64,000 nt of DNA from Vibrio porteresiae DSM 19223. GTDB lineage: Bacteria > Pseudomonadota > Gammaproteobacteria > Enterobacterales > Vibrionaceae. The stretch spans positions 868,001 to 932,000 of the forward strand of contig NZ_AP024896.1 in assembly GCF_024347055.1 (NCBI RefSeq). Reading direction: 5' to 3'. This document shows positions 57,331 to 64,000 of this stretch, one piece after another. Within the stretch, counting starts at the first letter, position 1. Each line of letters opens with the position of its first letter. A program made the translations under genes and the position numbers. A model generated the notes under the pieces. The model did no database searches. It was given only the letters and a program-made list of their open reading frames with translations, and was not told where the DNA came from.

Positions 57331-58045
57331 TGTAGAAAAAGTCCATAAATACTATGGCGAAAACCATGTGTTAAAAGGCATTGATCTTAAGATCGGCCAA
57401 GGTGAAGTCGTGTCGATCATTGGCCGCAGTGGCTCAGGCAAGAGTACGTTATTGCGCTGTATGAATGGTCTTGAGGACTATCAGCAAGGCGCAATCATTG
57501 TCGATAGCCAAGCAGTGGAAAATGACGACTACAAACTTCGTCTACTGAGCCGCAGCGTCGGGATGGTATTTCAGAGTTTCAACCTGTTTCCGCACATGAC
57601 GGTGGGGGAAAACGTGATGCTCGCACCTAAGCTGGTATTAAAAAAATCCGCAAGCGAATGCGAAGTGATGGCACGTGAACTGCTGGCAAAAGTCGGGTTA
57701 GCGGACAAATTCGATGCTTTCCCGGCCAACCTTTCTGGTGGGCAGCAGCAGCGTGTGGCGATAGCCCGCTCACTTGCCATGTCACCGAAGGTTTTATTAT
57801 GTGATGAAATTACGTCAGCGCTCGATCCGGAATTGGTCGGCGAGGTACTTAAAGTACTTGAGCAGCTAAAACAAGAGGGGATGACCTTGATTTTAGTGAC
57901 CCATGAGATGAATTTTGCTCGGGAAGTAGGCGATCGGGTGGTGTTTATGAATCAAGGCAAAGTTTGGGAGCAAGGAAAGAGCGACACTCTGTTTGCGAAT
58001 CCACAAACGCCAGAATTGCAGAGTTTTCTGGCGGCGGTGCGATAA
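57317..58045 (+). CDS. ABC transporter ATP-binding protein (amino-acid type)
   Basis: A 242-residue ATPase from ATG 57317, with GGAG ten bases upstream inside the permease gene. Walker A GRSGSGKST, signature LSGGQQQRVAIARSLA, Walker B VLLCDEITSALDPE (family form with CDE) and the H-loop VTHEMNFA are all present. Energises the importer at 55190-57330. Last transport gene of the operon; the RpiR regulator gene starts 18 bases after it. Confidence 0.95.
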   Translation: MSVVSVEKVHKYYGENHVLKGIDLKIGQGEVVSIIGRSGSGKSTLLRCMNGLEDYQQGAIIVDSQAVENDDYKLRLLSRSVGMVFQSFNLFPHMTVGENVMLAPKLVLKKSASECEVMARELLAKVGLADKFDAFPANLSGGQQQRVAIARSLAMSPKVLLCDEITSALDPELVGEVLKVLEQLKQEGMTLILVTHEMNFAREVGDRVVFMNQGKVWEQGKSDTLFANPQTPELQSFLAAVR

Positions 58046-58063
58046 ACAAGAAAAGGATGACTC

Positions 58064-58879
58064 ATGACCAACCAACACTCACTTAATGAACGCATTACCG
58101 AGCACTACGATCGTTTAACTCAAAGTAGCCGCCGTGTTGCCGAGTATCTACAAGGCAATCCAGAGAAAATTTTGATGCTCTCTACTGGAGAAATTGCCGA
58201 TGCTTGCCAAGTATCCAAAACCAGTGTCAGTCGGTTTATCCGCCAACTTGGGTATGACGATCACGTGGCGCTGCGTCAAGAGCTGATGGAAGAACGGGAA
58301 AAGGGAATGCCTATCCTCACCACGACGATTGAAGATCCCTCTATCCGTCACGAGATGAGCGCCCTTGAGCAGTTGTGGAATCAGTTAGCAGTAATGGATA
58401 CTAAGCCTCTGATTGATAGCATTATTAATGCTAAACGAGTCGTTGTGATTGGTTATCGAAACAGTTACCCTTTGGCTATGCATTTTCGTCAACAATTGAT
58501 GCAATGCCGCGATAATGTTTCGTTATTACCACTGCCTGGGCAGACTCTAGGCGAAGACATCAGTATGCTCAATGATGATGACTTTGTGATTTTAATGGGC
58601 ATTCGTCGCCGTGTAGAGCACTTCGGTCGTTTGGTGGAATTTCTGCAAGGAAAGCCGAGTTTGCTCATCACTGATCAATCGGGTCAGCAATACGCCAACA
58701 AATTTGAGCACGCATTGATTTGTCATATGAACAATCAAGCGCCGCTCGACAGTTATGCGGTTCCGATGAGTTTGATCTCCTATTTGGTCAATAAGGTGTA
58801 TCGCCAACTGGGCAGTAATGCGGTGAAACAGAGCCGCAATATCAGTCACAGCTACGCAGCGCTTCGCGAAGTGGAATAG
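58064..58879 (+). CDS. RpiR/MurR-family regulator
   Basis: A 271-residue regulator. N-terminal helix-turn-helix (GEIADACQVSKTSVSRFIRQLGY) and a C-terminal SIS sugar-isomerase-like domain (INAKRVVVIGYRNSYPLAM ... MLNDDDFVILMGIRRRVEH). SIS domains usually bind phosphorylated sugars, but RpiR-family proteins also control purine and ureide genes. It is transcribed with the importer and probably acts on the three GGTKCAATYGTTWC repeats upstream of the operon. Confidence 0.87.
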   Translation: MTNQHSLNERITEHYDRLTQSSRRVAEYLQGNPEKILMLSTGEIADACQVSKTSVSRFIRQLGYDDHVALRQELMEEREKGMPILTTTIEDPSIRHEMSALEQLWNQLAVMDTKPLIDSIINAKRVVVIGYRNSYPLAMHFRQQLMQCRDNVSLLPLPGQTLGEDISMLNDDDFVILMGIRRRVEHFGRLVEFLQGKPSLLITDQSGQQYANKFEHALICHMNNQAPLDSYAVPMSLISYLVNKVYRQLGSNAVKQSRNISHSYAALREVE

Positions 58880-58931
58880 TGGCTTATCTCAAAGTACTTA
58901 TCTTAAAGTAAAGACAGTAGAAAAATAACGT

Positions 58932-59936
58932 ATGAGCGTATTAGCAAAAATTAAAAAAGAGTGGTTTTTGGCCAGTATGGTAGTGGCGATAGGACTTGCT
59001 GTTATCACCCCAAATCTGGGTAAAAGTAACGGGGTGCTGCACCTCAATATCGTCACTGAATTTGGTATTGCCATTGTCTTCTTCTTACATGGTTTAGGTA
59101 TGTCGCCTAAAGCCATTAAAGCGGGGTTGGCCAACTGGAAACTGCACATTTATGTGCAACTGGCGACCTTTGCTGTTTATCCGCTGATATGGGTTATCTT
59201 TGGTAGCAGCTTCTTAAAATTCATGCCCGCTGCACTGGCATTCGGTTTTTGTTATCTCTTCTCTTTGCCAAGTACGATCTCTTCTTCGGTCACGATGACC
59301 AGCGTGGGTAAAGGTAACGTTCCGGGGGCGATTTTTAATGCCTCGTTATCGACCATTTTAGGTGTGTTTATTACCCCTGCATTGATTCAAGCCTTTATGG
59401 GCTTGCAAGGTGTGCAATTAGACTTGATGGGTTCAGTAATTTCGATTGCGAAAATGCTATTGATCCCGATGATCGTGGGTCAATTACTGCGTCCTTATCT
59501 CTCTGATTGGGCGACGCGCCACAAAGCCATCGTCGGTAAAGTAGATAAATACGTCATCATCTTGATTGTCTATAACGCGTTTTGTGATTCTGTGAACAAT
59601 GGCATTTGGTCGCAGTTCTCACTAGAACTACTCGCTAGCTCAATTGTTATCTGTTTCATCGTGTTGATGATCATGGTGCATGGCATTCAATGGGGCGCAC
59701 GCAAAGTGGGTTTTGTTCTGCCCGATGAAGTCGCAGCGGTGTTCTGCGGTACGAAGAAAACCCTTGCTGCAGGTATTCCAATGGCCAAAGTTATCTTTGG
59801 TGCCGATCCTAATTTGGGGATGTTACTGCTGCCTATCATGCTGTATCACCCAATGCAGATTTTTTACTGCGCAATATTGGCTAACCGCTATGCCAAACAA
59901 GCGGAACAAAAACCGACTCAAGCGGTGACTGAGTAA
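58932..59936 (+). CDS. SBF-like (bile acid:sodium symporter superfamily) transporter, YfeH-like
   Basis: A 334-residue protein with nine or ten membrane helices. It fits the SBF-like family with FLHGLGMSPKAIKAGL, FSLPSTISSSVTMTSVGKGN, NASLSTILGVFITPAL and FCGTKKTLAAGIPMAKVIF. Family members move organic anions with sodium; the substrate is unknown. It stands between the importer operon and the amidase, possibly in one transcript, so it may move a product or substrate of the purine pathway. Confidence 0.85.
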   Translation: MSVLAKIKKEWFLASMVVAIGLAVITPNLGKSNGVLHLNIVTEFGIAIVFFLHGLGMSPKAIKAGLANWKLHIYVQLATFAVYPLIWVIFGSSFLKFMPAALAFGFCYLFSLPSTISSSVTMTSVGKGNVPGAIFNASLSTILGVFITPALIQAFMGLQGVQLDLMGSVISIAKMLLIPMIVGQLLRPYLSDWATRHKAIVGKVDKYVIILIVYNAFCDSVNNGIWSQFSLELLASSIVICFIVLMIMVHGIQWGARKVGFVLPDEVAAVFCGTKKTLAAGIPMAKVIFGADPNLGMLLLPIMLYHPMQIFYCAILANRYAKQAEQKPTQAVTE

Positions 59937-59945
59937 CACCGATGA

Positions 59946-59978
59946 AAAAGGGCGACAACATGGATTGACGGTCGCCCT
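59946..59978. other. Hairpin between transporter and amidase genes
   Basis: agggcgac (59949-59956 region) and gtcgccct (about 59970-59977) form an 8-bp stem without a T-run. Could be an RNA processing or stabilising hairpin rather than a terminator. Confidence 0.45.
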
Positions 59979-60056
59979 GCATTGCGCCTTGACGAGCGAA
60001 GAAGCAAAGTCACCGCGTGATGACGATAAAACGAAATTTCTAATAAGGACATTAAC

Positions 60057-61259
60057 ATGAGTATGGATACTCGCATTTTCTGCCCCCAAGGCCCAGAGCG
60101 CCTCGCTCCCACAGGTGAAGGAGTGCTTTCTGGCTTTAACTTTGTATTTAAAGATCTGTTTGATGTTGAAGGTTACGTTACTGGCGCTGGTAACCCGACG
60201 TGGCTAACAACCCATCTTCCCGCAAGCCGCACTTCTCCTTTAATTGAACGCTTACTTTTCCAAGGTGCTGAATGCGTTGGTCGAGTACAAACCGATGAAC
60301 TCGCCTATAGCCTGAACGGGCAAAACCATCATTATGGAACGCCGATTAACCCCATTGCGCCTGATTCGATTCCAGGCGGGTCATCCAGCGGCAGCGCTGT
60401 GTGTGTATCGGGTGGCATCTGTGATTTTTCTATTGGGACAGACACTGGCGGCTCGATACGCGTTCCCGCCAGTTACAACAATATCTATGGATTGCGTCCA
60501 ACCCTTGGTTCACTCGATTTGAGCGCTGCGTTTGAACTGGCAAAAAGTTTTGATACCGCAGGGATATTGGCAATCAGTTTGCCGCTCCTGAAACGTGTTT
60601 ATGAAGTGCTGAGTCAGCAAACGTTAGCCAGCACTCCTTGCTCTGCGCTCTATCTGGATGAGGCCTTTGTTCCTTTTTTGGGTGAAGAGCGTTTAGCACG
60701 TTTAGAGCAGTGGTGCGATCTCTCTTCGACCATGCTGCATCGAGGATCGCGTTTGGCTGAGTTAGGCTATGACTTTAGCCAAATGAGTTTGCTGTTTCGC
60801 ACCTTACAAGGTTTTGAAATCATCAACGAACATGGTCAATGGTTGCAGCTGCATGGTGATTCTCTCGATCCTGCCATTGGCGAGAGAGTGACATGGGCGC
60901 GCACCATTACTAAAGACGACTACCAAAACGCGCAGCGAGAACAGTTGCGTTTGCGTGAAACCTTGAGCCAATTAATGGCGGAAACGTTAGAAACATCAGC
61001 GGCGCTGTGGGTGTTACCGACCACACCGGGAGCTCCGCCTAAATTGGATATGCCTGCTCAGGCACTGGCAGAATATCGCAGTGAATTAATGGGATTGACC
61101 GCATTGGCAGGCTTGGCAGGATTGCCACAACTGCATCTTCCTATGGGCGGGCTGAGCTTTGGACCCGCAGGTATTTCGCTAATTGGACAAGCTCACCAAG
61201 AAGGCGCTGTCATCGCCACTGGAATGAAACTGGTTGGGGAGGTTGACGATGTCGCATAA
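60057..61259 (+). CDS. Amidase-signature-family hydrolase
   Basis: A 400-residue amidase. The Ser-cisSer-Lys triad regions are visible: FNFVFKDLFDV (Lys32), IPGGSSSGSAVCV, and IGTDTGGSIRVPAS with the nucleophilic serine. Shorter than many amidases (about 470). Known Klebsiella hpxWXYZ clusters contain an amidase-like protein beside HpxW, so this one may act on oxamate, oxalurate or a related ureide; the substrate is inferred. AAGGA before ATG 60057; overlaps the next gene by 11 bases. Confidence 0.88.
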   Translation: MSMDTRIFCPQGPERLAPTGEGVLSGFNFVFKDLFDVEGYVTGAGNPTWLTTHLPASRTSPLIERLLFQGAECVGRVQTDELAYSLNGQNHHYGTPINPIAPDSIPGGSSSGSAVCVSGGICDFSIGTDTGGSIRVPASYNNIYGLRPTLGSLDLSAAFELAKSFDTAGILAISLPLLKRVYEVLSQQTLASTPCSALYLDEAFVPFLGEERLARLEQWCDLSSTMLHRGSRLAELGYDFSQMSLLFRTLQGFEIINEHGQWLQLHGDSLDPAIGERVTWARTITKDDYQNAQREQLRLRETLSQLMAETLETSAALWVLPTTPGAPPKLDMPAQALAEYRSELMGLTALAGLAGLPQLHLPMGGLSFGPAGISLIGQAHQEGAVIATGMKLVGEVDDVA

Positions 61260-62817
61260 CAAAAGTGCGTTTACTGCACCTCACCGTGAAGCCACATTAG
61301 CTGGCCAAGCCATTTTGGACGCAGGCGGCACCGCCTGTGAAGCGATGGTGGCTGCAGCTGCCATGATTGCAGTGCAGTATCCGCACATGAATGGTTTAGG
61401 TGGCGATGGCTTTTGGATCATCAGTAAAAAGGGCGAAAAACCGGTCGCGATTGATGCTTGTGGCGCAGCCGCGTTAAGCGCCAACATCGACGATTACCGC
61501 CGTTTAGGCGATGAAATGCCAGACTCTGGCGGAAAAGCTGCGGTGACGATGGCCGGTACCGTCGACGGCTGGCAAAAAGCGCTCGAGTACAATCATTCAG
61601 ATTTGCCGCTGAGCACACTGTTTCAACCCGCAATACACAGTGCAACTAACGGCATTACCGTGACAGAAAGTATGGCGTTTGCCAGTCACAAAACCTATGC
61701 TCGGCTGCAAGCTTATGGTCCATTTAATGATCTCTATTTGATTAACGGGCTGCCGCTGTCAGCGGGAGAAACCATCGTCAACCCCGCCTTAGCGATGACG
61801 TTAAACCGCCTCGCGCAATCGGGACTCGATGACTTTTATCGCGGTGAGTTAGCCCAAGAAATGGCGAGAGAACTGCAAGAGGCGGGTAGCCCACTCACTC
61901 TTGAAGATTTTCATGGTTATCAAGCCGAGTGGGTTGATCCGCTCACGGTGAAGACCAGCCGTGGTCAGCTGTATAACTTTGACGCACCAACCCAAGGTGT
62001 GGCATCACTGCTGATATTGGCGATTTACGATCGCTTGGTGAAGCCCAATGATACAGAACAGGAACACTTGCATCTGTTGGTGGAAGCGACTAAGCAGGCC
62101 TTTATTATCCGCGACCAAGTGGTGTGCGATCGCCAGTTTCTCACCAAGCCGCTCAATGAATACCTCACAGATGAGATCATCGACCACGCTTGCAGCCAAA
62201 TCCAACGACAAAAGGCGTTGCCGTGGCCACATCTAGCGAAAGTGGGCGACACCATCTGGATGGGCGCTTGTGATAAAGAGGGCACTATGGTCAGCTTTAT
62301 CCAAAGTGTGTATTGGGAATTTGGCAGCGGTGTAGTGCTGCCTACCAGTGGCATTGTATGGAACTGCCGCGGTAAAAGCTTCTCTTTAAACCCTCATCAT
62401 CACAATGCGTTAGTCGGTGGGAAAAAGCCGTTTCACACCTTAAACCCTGCGTATGCGGAATTAGCCGATGGTCGCCGCATGGTTTACGGCACGATGGGCG
62501 GTGAAGGGCAACCTCAAACTCAAGCGTGCTTATTTAGCCGCTATCTCTATCAAGACTTTGATTTACAAAAAGCCATCGCCGCACCGCGCTGGTTACTTGG
62601 GCGTACTTGGGGCGATAGCACTCACAGCTTACGTTTAGAACAAAGTCTTTATCAACAACATGCAGAGCTGCTTAGCCATTTAGGGCATCAAGTGACTTTT
62701 GTACCGGACAACAACGAACTTATGGGACATGCTGGGGCTGTGGTACTCGATTTGAATGGCGCGATTGATGCGTCGAGCGACCCGCGCAGTGATGGCACTT
62801 TTACTCTTGGAGAATAA
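61249..62817 (+). CDS. hpxW: Gamma-glutamyltransferase-family Ntn hydrolase, probable oxamate amidohydrolase (HpxW-like)
   Basis: A 522-residue Ntn hydrolase from ATG 61249, with GGAGG upstream inside the amidase gene. N-terminal NGLGGDGFWIISKKG is typical of the family; the nucleophile is probably Thr335 in KVGDTIWMGACDKEG, followed by SFIQSVYWEFGSGVVLPTSG. The pre-threonine GDT form, unlike the TTH of true gamma-glutamyltransferases, fits HpxW. It would hydrolyse oxamate to oxalate and ammonia at the end of ureide breakdown. Name is given by context and motif memory. Confidence 0.8.
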   Translation: MSHNKSAFTAPHREATLAGQAILDAGGTACEAMVAAAAMIAVQYPHMNGLGGDGFWIISKKGEKPVAIDACGAAALSANIDDYRRLGDEMPDSGGKAAVTMAGTVDGWQKALEYNHSDLPLSTLFQPAIHSATNGITVTESMAFASHKTYARLQAYGPFNDLYLINGLPLSAGETIVNPALAMTLNRLAQSGLDDFYRGELAQEMARELQEAGSPLTLEDFHGYQAEWVDPLTVKTSRGQLYNFDAPTQGVASLLILAIYDRLVKPNDTEQEHLHLLVEATKQAFIIRDQVVCDRQFLTKPLNEYLTDEIIDHACSQIQRQKALPWPHLAKVGDTIWMGACDKEGTMVSFIQSVYWEFGSGVVLPTSGIVWNCRGKSFSLNPHHHNALVGGKKPFHTLNPAYAELADGRRMVYGTMGGEGQPQTQACLFSRYLYQDFDLQKAIAAPRWLLGRTWGDSTHSLRLEQSLYQQHAELLSHLGHQVTFVPDNNELMGHAGAVVLDLNGAIDASSDPRSDGTFTLGE

Positions 62818-62819
62818 CA

Positions 62820-64000
62820 ATGGAAAATCAGGACTCTCTTTTTGAAACACTCAATCCCCCACAACGCCTACTAATGGGCCCAGGCCCAATTAATGCGTAT
62901 CCACGAGTGCATCAAGCCATCTCCCAATCGTTAATTGGACAGTATGATCCTGTAATGACGGGCTACATGAACCAAGTTCAAAGTCTCTATCGTGGCGTGT
63001 TTGCCACACAAAATAAGCAAACATTTTTGGTTGATGGGACTGCGCGCTCTGGGATTGAAGCGTGTTTGGTTTCGATTTTAAAACCGGGCGATAAAGTGTT
63101 GATTCCTGTGATTGGTCGCTTCGGTCATTTGCTGTGTGAAATCGCCCAACGTGTCGGCGCAGAGATCAAAACTATTGATATTGAGTGGGGTCAAGTGTGC
63201 CCAGCAGAGCGAGTAGAGGAAGAGATCAAACGGTTTCAACCCAAATTGGTCGCCACGGTGCAAGGGGATACCTCTACCACAATGAACCAACCGCTCAAAG
63301 AGATTGGCGAAGTGTGTCATCGTCATGGCGTGCTGTTTTACTGTGACGCTACTGCGTCTATTGCGGGTAATGATCTTCTGGTTGATGAATGGCATCTCGA
63401 TGCTGTATCTGCAGGGTTACAAAAATGTTTGGGCGGTCCTTCAGGCTCGTCACCAGTAACGTTAAGCGATCGCTGCGCAGAGGTGATCAATCGTCGTAAA
63501 CACGTTGAGGCGGGTATTCGCGCCGCTCATCACGAGCAAGGCGATGATGTGATGATTCAATCTAACTACTTTGATCTGGCGATGATCATGGATTATTGGG
63601 GACCAGAACGTCTTAATCACCACACCGAAGCCACATCAATGCTCTATGCCGCTCGCGAATGCGCACGTATTTTCCTTGAAGAAGGGGCAACCAATGTTAT
63701 TGCACGTCACAAAGTGGCTGGTGATGCCATGGTGGCAGGATTGCAGGCAATGGGATTGACGGTTTTTGGTGACCAATCGGTGCGTATGAACAACGTGGTG
63801 GGTGTTTATATTCCTAATGAAGTCAATGGCGATGCCGTTCGAGGTGAATTATTAAACCGATTTGGGATTGAAATTGGCACCTCATTTGGTCCACTGCACG
63901 GCAAGATTTGGCGCATTGGCACTATGGGTTACAACGCGCGTCAAGAGTGCGTGTTGACCACGCTGGCGGCGTTGGAAGCGATTTTGCTTAAACACGGCGC
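62820..64000 (+). CDS. (S)-ureidoglycine--glyoxylate transaminase (PucG/HpxJ-like), 3' end outside window
   Basis: 393 complete codons are visible from ATG 62820, two bases after the previous stop; the frame is open to the end. PLP-dependent class V aminotransferase. Features: LLMGPGPINAYPRV, VDGTARSGIEACL, DTSTTMNQPLKEIG, FYCDATASIAGNDL, and the lysine Schiff base in SAGLQKCLGGPSG. TARSG and the lack of a serine in the phosphate loop match ureidoglycine-glyoxylate transaminase (UGXT) rather than serine- or alanine-glyoxylate transaminases. It converts ureidoglycine plus glyoxylate to oxalurate plus glycine. Closely coupled to the HpxW-like gene. Confidence 0.88.
   Translation, partial: MENQDSLFETLNPPQRLLMGPGPINAYPRVHQAISQSLIGQYDPVMTGYMNQVQSLYRGVFATQNKQTFLVDGTARSGIEACLVSILKPGDKVLIPVIGRFGHLLCEIAQRVGAEIKTIDIEWGQVCPAERVEEEIKRFQPKLVATVQGDTSTTMNQPLKEIGEVCHRHGVLFYCDATASIAGNDLLVDEWHLDAVSAGLQKCLGGPSGSSPVTLSDRCAEVINRRKHVEAGIRAAHHEQGDDVMIQSNYFDLAMIMDYWGPERLNHHTEATSMLYAARECARIFLEEGATNVIARHKVAGDAMVAGLQAMGLTVFGDQSVRMNNVVGVYIPNEVNGDAVRGELLNRFGIEIGTSFGPLHGKIWRIGTMGYNARQECVLTTLAALEAILLKHG

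Noticed and set aside
55190..58045. Importer as a plain histidine or glutamine system
   Set aside because: The domain signatures cannot identify the ligand, and the gene context favours a ureide; no name such as hisJ or glnH was given.
1..64000. tRNA or rRNA genes
   Set aside because: No cloverleaf-type or rRNA sequence was noticed while reading either strand; a covariance scan was not possible.

Overview
The window is Vibrio-type chromosomal DNA: small, AT-rich integron cassettes with attC repeats, some of them matching the Vibrio cholerae repeat (VCR) type as I remember it, next to ordinary gammaproteobacterial genes. The species cannot be fixed from sequence alone. Three blocks are visible.

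(1) 1-1843: the end of a cobalamin operon (cobS without its 5' end, then cobT) closed by a hairpin terminator.

(2) About 2254-31890: a sedentary integron cassette array of roughly 33 cassettes, nearly all genes on +, each followed by an attC site (RYYYAAC ... GTTRRRY). No integron integrase gene is present at either end, so within this window the array is a cluster of attC sites lacking an integrase. Recognisable cassette products are an ASCH protein, DUF4274-like proteins, a zinc-ribbon/HEPN protein, a methyltransferase-like protein, a JAB/JAMM protein, a DUF1232 (YkvA-like) protein, an LRAT-family protein, two GNAT acetyltransferases, a UPF0158 protein and a VRR-NUC-like nuclease. The rest are unknown and often membrane-associated. 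The array is heavily damaged by mobile elements that hit attC sites: an ISAs1-family IS with a 10-bp duplication inside an attC, an IS1111-type IS110 element at an attC crossover point, an IS10-like element whose 9-bp duplication is the attC core, collapsed IS110 fragments, and two copies of a group II intron 3' end. A second ISAs1-family element has disrupted a cassette gene and carries a 1072-bp internal tandem duplication. Several cassettes are duplicated with different neighbours.

(3) About 31900-64000: ordinary chromosome. First come a GlpF-type channel, a SnoaL-like secreted protein, D-lactate dehydrogenase, a permease plus thioredoxin pair, a GlyGly-CTERM trypsin-like protease and an ECF-type sigma factor. 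Then follows an envelope-stress-like group: a sigma-54 activator divergent from a BON-domain/DUF1328/lipoprotein set with a -24/-12 promoter, a phosphatase-diacylglycerol kinase fusion, and a DUF883/YqjE/YqjK-like operon. Next is a REP-associated tyrosine transposase surrounded by eleven copies of a GGACACACRCC motif. Last is a purine-ring catabolism region (48818 to the window end): a purine permease, hpxS-hpxA-hpxB-like genes divergent from an NCS1 permease, with a shared TTGTATACAA palindrome as probable operator. An amino-acid-type ABC importer with an RpiR regulator, an SBF-like transporter, an amidase, an HpxW-like Ntn hydrolase and a ureidoglycine-glyoxylate transaminase (cut by the window end) follow. 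Together they would import and racemise allantoin, open its ring, and dispose of the ureidoglycine, oxalurate and oxamate products.
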